A stretch of 64,000 nt of DNA from Frankia sp. QA3 (GCF_000262465.1 NZ_CM001489.1:744409-808408), one strand, 5' to 3'; shown: positions 1 through 8,862, numbered from the stretch's first letter. The notes: generated from the sequence alone by a model not told the origin. Made by a program: numbers and translations.

Positions 1-1
1 C

Positions 2-1081
2 CCCGCCCGCCTGCGCCGCCCCGGCCGGCTGGTCGCCGCGGGGCTCGCCTGCTGCCTGGCCCTGCTGGGCGGTGCGGGCTGCAGCACGGCGCGCAGCCCA
101 CTACCGCTCGAGGCCGGCCCGCTGCCGCGTTCCCCGGCGCCGCAGGCCGAGCCGACGCCGGCGCCGGCCGGGGCGGTCAATCCGGACGGCACCTGCCGCC
201 AGGACGGCCGGCCGGTGCGCTCGACGCAGCCGCCGCTGGACCCGATGCCGGCGCCGGGCCGCATGCCGGCCGGCAGCCGGATGCGCATGATCGCCCACGA
301 CCGGGGCTACCTGCGGGTCGGCATCGTCACCGACGCGCCGCCGGCGGGGCTGATGAACTGGCGCACCCTGCGGCTGGAGGGGTTCGACGTCGGCATCGCC
401 CGCGCCGTCGCCGCGGCGATCTTCGGACCGGGCGACGTCGACGACCACATCCAGTTCCGGGCGGTCACCACGTCGGAACGGGAGGACCTGCTGCGCTCCA
501 ACATGGTCGACATGCTCGTCGCCACGATGACCATCACCTGCGAACGCAAGCGGCAGGTGCGCTTCTCCAGCGTCTACTACGAATCCACCCTGCGGTTGCT
601 GGTCCGCCAGGAGGCGGGGTTCACCGCCATCGCGGACCTCGCCGGCCGGCCGGTGTGCACCTCGGCGGGCAGCACGGCCAGCGAGAAGCTCGCGCAGCTG
701 CCGGCGCCCACGCCGCGACCGGTGACCCGCTCCCGCATCGCCGACTGCCTGGTCGCCCTCCAACACGGCGACGTCGACGGGATCGTCGGCGACGACGTCC
801 TGCTCGCCGGGCTCGCCGCCCAGGACCCGTACACGACGGTGCTCGGCCCGCAGGCGTTCGGGGCGGCGTTCGCGGCCGGCGGGCGACTCGACGAGCCCTA
901 CGGCATCGCGATGCCGATCACCGGGGACACCGCGGGTGACGACGGGTTCGTGGCGTTCGTCAACGGCGTGCTGCGGCAGATCATGCTCGACGGCACCTGG
1001 TCGCGGCTGTACGACGAGTGGCTGCGGCCCGGACTGCGCGTTCTCGGCCGGCCGCCGCTGGCCGACGCCTTCACCTCCTGA
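2..1081 (+). CDS. GlnH-like amino-acid-binding lipoprotein (5' partial)
   Basis: Periplasmic-type solute-binding protein of the polar amino-acid (SBP_bac_3) family. The open frame runs in from the left edge, so the true start lies outside. The visible part has a hydrophobic signal segment ending in a lipobox-like G-A-G-C, with the lipidation Cys at codon 80-82. A Pro/Ala-rich linker and the binding fold follow; the fold includes a segment that reads YLRVGIVTDAPP and a motif FDVGIARAVAAAIFG. About 359 codons are visible. The neighbour on the opposite strand is PknG. In mycobacteria GlnH senses Asp/Glu and signals through GlnX to PknG, so this protein is probably the extracellular sensor of the same pathway, and glnX is expected just left of the window. 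Family assignment is firm; ligand and role are inferred. Confidence 0.8.
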   Translation, partial: PARLRRPGRLVAAGLACCLALLGGAGCSTARSPLPLEAGPLPRSPAPQAEPTPAPAGAVNPDGTCRQDGRPVRSTQPPLDPMPAPGRMPAGSRMRMIAHDRGYLRVGIVTDAPPAGLMNWRTLRLEGFDVGIARAVAAAIFGPGDVDDHIQFRAVTTSEREDLLRSNMVDMLVATMTITCERKRQVRFSSVYYESTLRLLVRQEAGFTAIADLAGRPVCTSAGSTASEKLAQLPAPTPRPVTRSRIADCLVALQHGDVDGIVGDDVLLAGLAAQDPYTTVLGPQAFGAAFAAGGRLDEPYGIAMPITGDTAGDDGFVAFVNGVLRQIMLDGTWSRLYDEWLRPGLRVLGRPPLADAFTS

Positions 1082-1108
1082 GCCCGGCGCGCCCCGGGCC
1101 GGGTGGCC

Positions 1109-1200
1109 GGACCGGTCGGCGTGCTGGACCGGTCGGCGTGCTGGACCGGTCGGCGTGCTGGACCGGTCGGCGTGCTGGACCGGTCGGCGTGCTGGACCGT
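1109..1200. repeat. 17-bp tandem repeat, five copies
   Basis: Five perfect head-to-tail copies of a 17-bp unit (GGACCGGTCGGCGTGCT) plus a 7-bp partial copy fill the gap between two convergent genes. The unit is not a multiple of 3 and holds the palindrome ACCGGT. It sits where the transcripts of the binding protein and PknG meet. No protein function is implied. Confidence 0.95.
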
Positions 1201-1218
1201 TTAGGCGTGCATGGCCGG

Positions 1219-3555
1219 TCAGATCAGCGTGCGGGGCCGGGCGCGGTTCGCCCGGTCGATCAGCCGGACCCGGCCGGCCCGGTCGGGGGCCAGCCGGGCC
1301 ATCTCCCGGTAGGTCTCGGCCAGCCCGAACCGCAGCTCCCGTTCGGTCATGGCCCGGCCGAGCAGGGTCGGCGGCCGCGGCCCGTCGGGCGGCGGGTGGC
1401 CCGCGGCGACCAGCTCCAGGGCCGCGGTGAAGATGTCGCGGCGCAGCTCGGCGCGGCGTCGTTCACCCAGGTCGAGCAGGGGATCGGCCAGCAACGCCGC
1501 AGCCCGTAGCAGCGCCGCGGACCCGGCCGCCGGGGAGTCCGTCCGAAGGACGCGGGCGACCAGGACGCCGATCATCCGTACGCGTGACGCCGTGTAGGCG
1601 GAGGAGGAGCGTGGCACCCGCTGGTAGGCAGCGATCTTGTCGGTCGGGTCGGTGCGGCACCGCGCCAGCCCGAACGCGGCGCTGGTGACGCCGGGGTCGA
1701 TGGCGCCGACGACGTCGAACAGCTCGGCCGCGCGCTCCCGCGCCGCCTCGCGCTCCCGCGCCGAGCCCGCTGTGGTCGCCACGTCCGCGAGGGCAGTCGC
1801 GAGGGCGAGGCGGGGGGCGAGTTCCCCCGGCACCTGCGAGTACACCCGGTCGAAGGCCGCCGCGGCCAGACCCGGCCGCCGCGCGACCAGGGCGGCCAGC
1901 CCCCGGTACCAGTCGATGCGCCACTCCCGAGGGGCCGCCGCGGCCGCGGTGTCCAGGGTGCGGGCCGCCTCGCCGAGCTGCCCGGCGCGGATCCTCGCCC
2001 GGGCCAGCGACAGGTGCACCTCCGTGGTCACCGGGACGATCGCGGCCAGCCGGGCGGCGAGCGCCGTCGGGTCCTCGTCCGGCCCGGCGGTCAGCGCCGG
2101 CGCGCACGGGTCGTCCTGGTCGACCCGCAGGTCCGGCAGCACCTCCCAGGCGGCCGGGGGCCCGGCCGGGCCAGCCTCCCCGGTCGGATGCCCGGCGGCA
2201 TCGAACCACCGGCTCGCCAGCGGCGGGACCGGCCCCTCCGTCCGGGCGACGATCTCGTAGAGCACGCCGACCAGCTCGTCGGCCAGTTCGGTGACGCTCT
2301 GGAAGCGCCGCTGCGGGTCGGTCGCGGTGGCCCGGCGCAGCAGCCGGTCCAGCGACTCGAACTCCCGCAGCGGGAGGTGGGCGCGTCGCGGGGGCAGCAC
2401 GTGCCGGTAGGCGTCGACGAACCCCGGGAAGCGGCCCAGGACGAGCCGGGCCAGGGTACGGGCGACGGCGAAGATGTCCGTCGTCACCGACGGCGCGGCG
2501 CGTTCGATGCCGCCGGGGCGTTCCCCGTCGTCGTCGAGCTCCGGTGCGCGGTAGCCCGGTGTCGACAGATAGCCGGAGACCAGGTCGTCGAGGCGGCGGG
2601 CCCCGCCGAGGTCGATGAGCTTCACCCCGGACGCGGTGACCATCACGTTGTCCGGTTTGAAGTCGCAGTAGACCAGGCCCATGCGGTGCAGGTGGCCCAG
2701 CGCGGGCAGCACCCGCAGCAGGTAGCGCAGCACGTCCGCGGGGGCTGGTGGGTCGGGTCGCCCGTCCGGACCGGGCGGCCCGGTGTCGGTCAGCCCGGTC
2801 AGGGAGATCCCGGGCACGTACTCCATCACGATGTAGTCCTCGCCCGCGTGGGCGACGTAGTCGAGGATCTTCACGATCGCCGGGTGGGACACCGTGGTGA
2901 GGATGCGCCGCTCGCCCTCCGCGATCCGCCGGGCCTCGGGGTTGGCCGCGTCGAGCAGGCCCTTGAGCACCACCCAGGCCTGCACGTCGTCGCCGCCGAG
3001 ATTGTCGTCGGTGGCCGCATACACCCAGCCGAGGCCGCCGTGGGCGATCACGCCATGCACGGTGTACCGGCCGACCCGTTCGCCGGGGCGCAGCTTCACG
3101 GTGAACGAGTAACGGTGCCCGCACATCCCGCAGGTGCCATCGAGCGCGACCGTTCCCGACTGGCCCGGTCGGGCCACCGGCGCGCCGCACCCGGCACACT
3201 CCCGCAACCCCACGGGCACGCTCGGCGCCTCCAGCAGCGGTGGGGTGGCACCGGGCGGTGGCCCGATCCGGCGGGGCAGCCGCAGCGGGTCGCGAGGTAC
3301 GCCGGGCGCCGGGCCACGTCGGGGGGAGGAGATCGTCCGGGGGACCGGCACCGCGCCGGCGCCCGCCACGCCCTCGCGGCTGTCGTCGCCGCCGTCGCCG
3401 GGCCGGGGTGAACCGGTGAAGCGAGCCCGGGTGGGTTCGGTGGGTTCGAGCCATCGGCCGGGCTCGGCCGGGCCGCGGCTAGGGCGGTCCGCCGGCGAAT
3501 CCGATCGGTCCTCGCGGTGTCCTCCGTCGGGCAGCGTCGCGCCGTCCTCCGCCAT
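1219..3555 (-). CDS. pknG: Serine/threonine protein kinase PknG
   Basis: Soluble Ser/Thr kinase that in mycobacteria and corynebacteria controls glutamate and TCA-cycle metabolism by phosphorylating the FHA protein GarA/OdhI. The 778-residue product has the PknG layout: a low-complexity N-terminus; a rubredoxin-like zinc/iron site (CAGC and CGMC pairs, near residues 118 and 142); a kinase domain with glycine loop GGLGWVYA, lysine in WVVLKG, catalytic loop YCDFKPDN and metal motif DLGG; and a C-terminal TPR region. M. tuberculosis PknG is 750 residues. I chose ATG 3555 (MAEDGATLPD) because GGAGAGGG lies upstream; the frame is open 136 codons further, but that part has no family character. The gene converges on the GlnH-like gene, so it does not share a transcript with it. 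Confidence 0.93.
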   Translation of the reverse strand: MAEDGATLPDGGHREDRSDSPADRPSRGPAEPGRWLEPTEPTRARFTGSPRPGDGGDDSREGVAGAGAVPVPRTISSPRRGPAPGVPRDPLRLPRRIGPPPGATPPLLEAPSVPVGLRECAGCGAPVARPGQSGTVALDGTCGMCGHRYSFTVKLRPGERVGRYTVHGVIAHGGLGWVYAATDDNLGGDDVQAWVVLKGLLDAANPEARRIAEGERRILTTVSHPAIVKILDYVAHAGEDYIVMEYVPGISLTGLTDTGPPGPDGRPDPPAPADVLRYLLRVLPALGHLHRMGLVYCDFKPDNVMVTASGVKLIDLGGARRLDDLVSGYLSTPGYRAPELDDDGERPGGIERAAPSVTTDIFAVARTLARLVLGRFPGFVDAYRHVLPPRRAHLPLREFESLDRLLRRATATDPQRRFQSVTELADELVGVLYEIVARTEGPVPPLASRWFDAAGHPTGEAGPAGPPAAWEVLPDLRVDQDDPCAPALTAGPDEDPTALAARLAAIVPVTTEVHLSLARARIRAGQLGEAARTLDTAAAAAPREWRIDWYRGLAALVARRPGLAAAAFDRVYSQVPGELAPRLALATALADVATTAGSAREREAARERAAELFDVVGAIDPGVTSAAFGLARCRTDPTDKIAAYQRVPRSSSAYTASRVRMIGVLVARVLRTDSPAAGSAALLRAAALLADPLLDLGERRRAELRRDIFTAALELVAAGHPPPDGPRPPTLLGRAMTERELRFGLAETYREMARLAPDRAGRVRLIDRANRARPRTLI

Positions 3556-4023
3556 AGGTCCCTCTCCGCCACCGTCCGCGGCCCGGCTGGGGCGCTGCCG
3601 GCCCGTGCCGTCAGCCTGCCACGGTCCCGCACGTTCGTCGTGGCGCAGCGCCCTTTGCTCCCGACACGGACAGTTCCGTGGTGGCGGCGGAGCTGTGACC
3701 CAGAGGTCGATCGTATGCTGACGGCTTTCTGGACTGCGGCCCGGGCGTGTCCCGGTTCGTCGGCTGGGCGACGCCTGGGTGCGGCCCGCGCGTGGGGTTC
3801 CAGCGGTGCCGAAAAACCGGGATCGGTCGGAAACGCGTCGCCGCCGCCCGGATTCCGGGCGGCGGGCGCACGGCGAGCCCTTCGCCAGTGCGAAGAAACC
3901 CGATTTCGTGGCGGCGCGGCCTTTCGAGCGGTGGTCTGTCCGGGCGGGATCGACGGCACCCACGCAATGTCGGCGACGGCCGCGCCGCCACGAGGTCGCC
4001 GACCGCGCCCGTCCCGCACACGA
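3556..4023. other. Intergenic region, no supported gene
   Basis: About 470 bases between the start of pknG and the terminator of the next gene. Open frames here are opposite-strand or out-of-frame shadows without a ribosome site or recognisable domain. It should carry the pknG promoter, but I cannot point to a clear -10/-35 pair. Confidence 0.5.
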
Positions 4024-4060
4024 CCGCGGGCCGACCGGGGGTTGCCCGGTCGGCCCGCGG
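4024..4060 (-). terminator. Strong GC hairpin
   Basis: Perfect 16-bp inverted repeat (4024-4039 and 4045-4060) with a 5-base loop, downstream of the GlsB/YeaQ-type gene on the minus strand. There is no T-run, as is usual for high-GC actinomycetes. Terminator function is inferred from position and stem strength. Confidence 0.75.
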
Positions 4061-4128
4061 GAGCAGATCCCGTACCCGGGGCGACGCCGCTGGTGGGCGG
4101 GGACGCCGGGGCTCAGGCTCGGCGGAGG

Positions 4129-4407
4129 TCAGTGGTGCACCGGCCGACGGCCGTGCACGGCCCGGTAGATCAGCAGCGCGATGATCGCGCCGATGATGGA
4201 ACCAATCAGCCCGGAGGGCTGGAACGCGCCCTCGTCGAAGTCGTGGCCGAACAGGAGGTAGCCGAGGAAACCACCGATGAAGGAGCCGACAAGGCCCAGG
4301 ACAATCGTCGCCGGAATGCTCATCGCGTCGCGACCGGGAACCAGCAGTCGGGCGACGGCGCCCGCGACGAGCCCAAGCAGAATCATGGTGAGGATGAACC
4401 AGATCAC
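4129..4407 (-). CDS. GlsB/YeaQ/YmgE family stress-response membrane protein
   Basis: Small (92 aa) integral membrane protein with three predicted membrane segments, matching the transglycosylase-associated/GlsB family. The family is linked to general stress responses, but its biochemical role is unknown. Visible signatures are the Gly-rich helices around ILLGLVAGAVARLLVPG, GLVGSFIGGFLGYLLFG and GSIIGAIIALLIYR. The start is GTG 4407 because GGAGG lies 5 bases upstream; the frame is open further upstream but that part is not membrane-like. It is probably monocistronic, with the hairpin at 4024-4060 as its terminator. Confidence 0.85.
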   Translation of the reverse strand: MIWFILTMILLGLVAGAVARLLVPGRDAMSIPATIVLGLVGSFIGGFLGYLLFGHDFDEGAFQPSGLIGSIIGAIIALLIYRAVHGRRPVHH

Positions 4408-4573
4408 GGGAACCTCCGCTATGTTGCCGTGGCCGGCGGCGGTGCCGGGGTGCGCCGCTTTCCTGTTCGCCGGGATGATCGCGGGTTGTATCCCCGGTGG
4501 GGCTCCGGTCAAACTGTCGGATTCCGCGAAAGGTTCCCGAGTGGCCGCGGGTAAGTGAGGTCGAACCTTGTGG

Positions 4574-5115
4574 TCACCCCGTGCGGCGCGGCGCGCGGGC
4601 CGACCACCGGCCGTCCTCGCGGCGGACCGAGATCGGATGGTCGAAGCAGGCGCTGACCAGCTCGGTGGTCAGCACGTCATCCGCCCGTCCGGTCGCCAGC
4701 GCTCGCCCGCCGCGCAGCAGCATGGCATGGGTCGTCGTGACCGGCAGATCCTCCAGGTGCCCGAGCCAGCCCCGCAGCACCCGGACGTCGACCCGGCCCA
4801 GCCGGTGCCCGAGGACGTCCACGCTGCCGCGGGTGGGGTGGTGCACCGCGCCGCACAGGCCGAGCAGCGAGCTCTTGCCCGCCCCGTTCGCGCCGAGCAG
4901 GGCCCAGTGCTCGCCGGGACGGACCGTCAGATCGACGTCGGCGAGCAGCTCCCGGTCCTCGCGCACCAGGGCGACGCCCGCGCAGCGCAGCACCGGCGGC
5001 TCCGTCTCGGTGCCGCACGCGGCGTCGCCAGCCGGCGCCGGCGCCGGGACTCGGGCCGCACCGCTCGGGGCCTCGCTGGTGGGGCGCCGCCGCTCGGGGC
5101 GTCGGCTGTGGTCAT
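4574..5115 (-). pseudogene. Gutted ABC transporter ATPase
   Basis: The reading frame has a convincing ABC ATPase start (LLADVDLTVRPGEHWALLG, then Walker A GANGAGKSS) and a convincing end (LEDLPVTTTHAMLLRGGRA, then a C-terminal segment). It jumps from the residues after the Walker A helix (LRGWLGH) straight to the post-H-loop segment. The Q-loop, the LSGGQ signature and Walker B are all missing, roughly 120-130 residues compared with the family. An in-frame internal deletion is the simplest explanation. The natural start would be the ATG at 5115, which overlaps the stop of the upstream gene (ATGA). That ATG is out of frame with the ATPase core, so either there is a second lesion or the remnant starts at GTG 4993. 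It should not hydrolyse ATP. Confidence 0.75.
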
Positions 5116-6148
5116 CGCGTCCGCTCGTCGCCGCGGTCGCGCACCGTGGCCCGCACCTCCCGGGCGGCGTCCTGCGCGCGTCGCTTGAGGGGCCCGAGCG
5201 TGCGGCGCAGCCGGTCCCGGCGACCCTCGCCGTCCCGGGCGACCTCGGCGGCCTCCCCCTCCCCGAAGTCGTGGTCGGGATGGTCCGCCGCTCCCAGCCG
5301 CCAGTAGCCGCGGGTCGAGACATGGGCGCGGTCCAGCCCTGCGCCGAGCAGCTGCCGGCGGATCCGGCGCACCGCCGTCGCCTCGCAGGCGACCCAGGCG
5401 GCCGTGCCCGCCGGCAGGGCGGCCGCGGCGACGGACTCGGCGAGCAGCGCCCCGGCGACCCGGGTACCGCGGTGCAGCCAGGTGACCGGGGTCCCCGCGC
5501 CGACTGGCAGATCGCGGCGACGCCCGGCGTCGCGGACCTCCGCCAGCACCGTGACGGGAACCGCCGCGGGTAGCCGTTCGAGGATCGTCGCCAGCGCCGG
5601 CAGGCCGGTCTCGTCGGCGGCGAGCAGGTGATGGGTCGCCCCGGCGGGGACCTCGTACCCACCCCCCGGCCCGGCGATGGCGAGATGGTCCCCGGGCCGG
5701 GTGCCGGCCGCCCACCGCCCGGCCGGGCCCCCCGCGTGCAGCAGCATCTCGATGTCCAGCTCACCGGCGTCGGGGTCGAACCGGCGCGGAGTGTAGGTCC
5801 GTACCACCGGGCGGGGCTCCCCCGCGGGGAAGACCGGCCGCCCGTCTGGTCCCCAGGCCGGGACGGCCGGCTCCAGCTGCCCGCCGACCGGAAGGAAGAT
5901 CTTGATGTGATGCGCGGGCCGGGGCAGGACGAAGCCGGCCAGTGCGGGGCCACCCAGGGTCACGGTGACCATGTCATCGGCCAGCGGGGTGACCCGGACG
6001 ACCCGCAGTCGCCGCGGGGCGGGGCGGGTGCGTCGCGGAACCGGCCCGCCCCGCCCGGCGCCGGCCGCGCGGCGGGATCGAGCGGCCCGGATGGGCTGGG
6101 TGCGCTGGGGGCGCTGGGGGCGGACGGTTCGGGTCGGGAGGTCGACAT
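5112..6148 (-). CDS. Siderophore-interacting FAD reductase (SIP family), apparent frameshift near the start
   Basis: Cytoplasmic FAD/NAD(P)H ferric-siderophore reductase of the SIP/ViuB family. The main frame (5112-5972) carries the FAD-binding segment VVRTYTPRRFDPDAGELDIE, a mid-domain GDHLAIAGPGG and the C-terminal siderophore-binding part ending in GYWRLG. Homologous sequence (RVVRVTPLADDM) continues upstream of the first ATG of that frame to about 6010, yet no start codon exists there. The good start is ATG 6148, with AGGA upstream, in another frame (MSTSRPEPS...). A single-base shift in the G-rich stretch around 6010-6025 would join them. It is either a real lesion or a sequencing error. 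The stop overlaps the ATG of the ABC ATPase remnant, so the two formed a coupled iron-related operon. Confidence 0.75.
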
Positions 6149-6546
6149 CGCTGTCGTGTCCTGCCTTTCATGACCGAGGGGGGACCGGACGGGGGTCCGC
6201 GTGCCCCGGCGCCACGCGTGGCGCGGCGTCCGTGCGGCCGCGCGCGTCGGCGACCACTGCGGACGAACCTACTTCTCCCGCCCGGTACCTCCTTCTCCCG
6301 CCCGGTCGCGGTGCGCCGTCCCGCCCGCGGCGCCTGCTCCCGACCCATCCGACACCGTGAGCTTCCTTGTGCACGTTGCCCGCTTATACCCGGATGTGGG
6401 TCAGGTGGGGAGGCTGGACGGGCAGGGGCCTGCGGCGTGCGGGCTGGTGAGCGAGGCCGACGCGGTGGCGGGATCAAGTGCGCCACCCTGGAGATCCGTG
6501 CCTGAGCCCGGCCGTCGGCGCGCGCCCGCTCGGCTGCCCGCCCTCC
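6149..6546. other. Intergenic region
   Basis: About 400 bases between the SIP gene start and the end of the aminotransferase gene. It holds two near-identical copies of a CTTCTCCCGCCCGGT block about 20 bp apart (near 6270-6305). No gene with a credible start was found. It should contain the SIP promoter. Confidence 0.4.
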
Positions 6547-7752
6547 TCACCCCGCCGCGGCCGGGCCGCCGAGGGCGCGGGCGAGGCGGGCCATCCCCTC
6601 GGCGATGCGCGCCGGCGCGTGCGTGGTGAACGACAGGCGCAGCGATGCCGGGTCCGGCGTGCCGGCGAAGAACGGGGCGCCGGGGACGTAGGCCACGTCG
6701 TGGGCGACCGCGGCGGGCAGCAGGGCGGTGGCGTCGTGGCCGGCGGGCAGCCGGGCCCAGACGAACATGCCACCCTCGGGCCGGTTCCAGGAGCTGCCGG
6801 CCGGCAACGCCCCGGCGAGCCCGGCGAGCATCGCGTCGCGCCGTTCCCGGTACACCGCGCACATCCCGGCGATGTGGACGTCGGGGTCGGCCTCGGCCAG
6901 GTAACGGGCGGCCGCGGCCTGGTCGACGGTCGACGTGTGCAGGTCCGCGGCCTGCTTGGCGATGACGCAGGCGCGGCGCAGCGCCGCCGGCGCGCGCAGC
7001 CAGCCCAGCCGCATGCCCGGGGCCATGGTCTTGGAGAAGCTGCCGAGCAGCACCGTGCGATCGGCCGCGTCCGGGTACGAGGCGATCCACGGCTGCGCCG
7101 TCCCCTCGTAGCGCAGCTCGCCGTAGGGGTCGTCCTCGACGATCCACAGGCCCTGGCGGGCGGCGACCTCGGCGACGGCGCGGCGGCGGTCCGCGGACAT
7201 GGTGCGGCCGGTGGGGTTCTGGAAGGTGGGCACCAGGTAGAGCAGCCGGGGGCGTTCCCGGGCGACGAGGTCGGCCAGCCGGTCGGGGAGGATCCCCTGG
7301 TCGTCGGTGGGGGCGGCGATCACCCGCGCCCCGGCGAAGCCGAAGCACTGCAGCACGGCGAGGTAGGTCGGATCCTCCACGACGACGGCGTCCCCCGGCT
7401 CGAGCAGCGCGGCGGCGAGCAACGTCAGGGCCTGCTGGGAGCCGGTGGTGACCAGCAGGTCATCGGGTCGGGTCGGCAGACCACGCCGGCCCAGGCGCGC
7501 GGCGACCGCCGCCCGCAGCTGCGGGTCCCCCTCGGTGGTGGAGTACTGCAGCACACGCCGGGGCTCGTCGGTGAGCACCCGGTCGTAGGCGCGCCGGATG
7601 CCGGCGGCGTCGATCAGCTCGGGGGCCGGCAGGCCGCCGGCGAAGGAGATCACCTCCGGGCGGGCGGTCAGGGCGAGGATCTCGCGCACCGGGGAGGTGC
7701 GCACCGACCGGGCGCGGGCGGCGAGCGCGGGTGGGGCGGAGGCGGTCGTCAT
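6547..7752 (-). CDS. PLP-dependent aminotransferase (LysN/MocR-type fold I)
   Basis: Fold-type I PLP aminotransferase of the family containing 2-aminoadipate transaminase LysN and the catalytic domain of MocR regulators. No DNA-binding domain is present. The 401-residue protein shows GGLPAPELID, the TTGSQQALTLL cofactor-loop segment, VPTFQNPTG, the Asp of VEDDPYGELRY and the Schiff-base lysine in GSFSKTMAPGMRLGW. The start is ATG 7752. The frame is open further upstream but enters an out-of-character Pro/Ser/Ala tandem repeat. The ribosome site is weak. The substrate cannot be told from sequence. It is transcribed away from the Trp-repeat peptide gene. Confidence 0.85.
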   Translation of the reverse strand: MTTASAPPALAARARSVRTSPVREILALTARPEVISFAGGLPAPELIDAAGIRRAYDRVLTDEPRRVLQYSTTEGDPQLRAAVAARLGRRGLPTRPDDLLVTTGSQQALTLLAAALLEPGDAVVVEDPTYLAVLQCFGFAGARVIAAPTDDQGILPDRLADLVARERPRLLYLVPTFQNPTGRTMSADRRRAVAEVAARQGLWIVEDDPYGELRYEGTAQPWIASYPDAADRTVLLGSFSKTMAPGMRLGWLRAPAALRRACVIAKQAADLHTSTVDQAAAARYLAEADPDVHIAGMCAVYRERRDAMLAGLAGALPAGSSWNRPEGGMFVWARLPAGHDATALLPAAVAHDVAYVPGAPFFAGTPDPASLRLSFTTHAPARIAEGMARLARALGGPAAAG

Positions 7753-7772
7753 GGCGGCTTGTCGACTCCGAT

Positions 7773-7900
7773 CTGCGGACGGGGGTGCTGCGGATGGGTG
7801 GGGCGCTGCGGATGGGTGGGGCGCTGCGGACGGGGGTGCTGCGGATGGGTGGGGCGCTGCGGACTGGTGGTGCGTGGGGCTGCGTGGGGCTGCGGATGGG
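7773..7900. repeat. 18-bp imperfect tandem repeat
   Basis: Several copies of CTGCGGATGGGTGGGGCG, mixed with 15-bp variants (CTGCGGACGGGGGTG), directly upstream of the aminotransferase start. Read on the minus strand in the aminotransferase frame the repeat gives Ser-Ala-Ala-Pro-His-Pro runs. Confidence 0.85.
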
Positions 7901-8169
7901 TCGCAGGCGCGGCCGCTTCCGCGCCGCGGGCATCCGGCCGGGTGCGGCCCGCGGCCGGGTGCGGTGGGACCGGGCCGTGGCGGGCCGATGCCCCGTCCGC
8001 CGGCCGGGTCGCGGCGGCGGGCGGGGCATCGAGGTCCCCGACGCCGGGCCGACCGTCTCGGCGCGTCGGGGGACACCGACGGAACATCCCCTCACGGGGA
8101 CGTCCCCTCGGCGGGGCGTCCCAACATCTGGACAGGATCTCTCAGATGGTGAGCTTCTCGATGATAACG

Positions 8170-8195
8170 CGCCCGGACGCCCTGACGTCCGGGCG
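8170..8195. promoter_or_regulatory. Perfect 9-bp inverted repeat
   Basis: CGCCCGGAC and GTCCGGGCG flank an 8-base spacer, about 210 bases upstream of the Trp-repeat peptide start. It could be an operator or a terminator for transcription entering from the left. It has no T-run. Confidence 0.4.
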
Positions 8196-8403
8196 GGGCT
8201 CGGCCGGACCCAGCTGGAACTCGGCCGGCCGATCACGTTCGGCGACGTTGCGACCGGGTGCAACGAACCGTCGATGAACCGTGGATGGACCTCGTGGAAG
8301 CAGAATGGAGTTGCTCGGTCGCAGGCCGCCTAGCCGGCCGGAGCATGGACACGAAGGCCGGGCTGCCGAGACAGGTAATCGAGCGCAGACGGGGGAAGTC
8401 GGC

Positions 8404-8625
8404 ATGAAGGCTACATATGAGGCGCCGGCGCTTCAGTCCCAGGGAACGTTCCAGCAGGCTACCGGCTTCGTCGGCTTCTTCGCGGGCTTCAGCGGTTGGG
8501 GCTGGGGCGGTTGGGGCGGCCGGGGTTGGAGCCGCTGGGGCGGCTGGGGTGGCGGTGGTTGGAGCCGCTGGGGCGGCTGGGGTGGCAGTGGTTGGAGCAG
8601 CTGGGGCGGCGGCTGGGGCTGGTAG
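8404..8625 (+). CDS. RiPP-like precursor: lasso-type leader with Trp/Gly repeat core
   Basis: 73-residue peptide starting at ATG 8404 behind GGGGGAAG. Residues 1-20 form a leader with the spacing of actinobacterial lasso-peptide leaders: Tyr5, Pro8, Leu10, Gly14 and Thr20 (YEAPALQSQGTFQQAT). That pattern is read by RRE proteins of the B1 type. The core is unlike any lasso core. Residues 32-73 contain 13 Trp and mostly Gly, in an 11-residue period repeated three times (GWS-R/S-WGGWGG), encoded by a 33-bp tandem repeat. The only acidic residue in the whole peptide is Glu6, so an isopeptide ring is impossible. The next gene, same strand, is a VioD-like FAD monooxygenase. Function is unknown; a modified Trp-rich RiPP is my hypothesis. 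No lasso cyclase or leader protease is in the window. Confidence 0.75.
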   Translation: MKATYEAPALQSQGTFQQATGFVGFFAGFSGWGWGGWGGRGWSRWGGWGGGGWSRWGGWGGSGWSSWGGGWGW

Positions 8626-8862
8626 TCCGCAGCCGGTGCTCCACGCGCCTGACAGTCCGACGGCCGACCAGCCCCGCGGCCGACAGTCCAGCGGTGCGAC
8701 AACCGACCATCACGACGCCCACCATCGGTGATCTTCCATAGGAGCGGGGTGGCGACGAGCCGGCGATCCGTTCGGCCGTCGCCACTTCTTCGTTCCAGCC
8801 GTGCCACCGCCGGCCACGGCCGAGCCGCGGAGGACCAGCGGGATGGGATCAGGGGGACCGAC

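Larger units (their letters stand above)
7753..8403. other. Divergent regulatory region between aminotransferase and Trp-repeat peptide
   Basis: About 650 bases that must hold promoters for the aminotransferase (minus) and the peptide gene (plus). It contains the tandem repeat at 7773-7900 and a perfect 9-bp hairpin at 8170-8195. Near 8090-8130 there is a cluster of short CGTCCC/GGGGCG inverted blocks. No protein gene is supported in it. Confidence 0.5.

Noticed and set aside
3517..4554. 345-codon plus-strand frame over the pknG upstream region
   Set aside because: Low-complexity Arg/Pro/Ala composition, no ribosome site, and it overlaps the well-supported GlsB/YeaQ-type gene and a strong terminator.
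8404..8625. Standard lasso peptide
   Set aside because: The leader fits, but the core has no Asp or Glu for the ring and no cyclase or leader peptidase is nearby.
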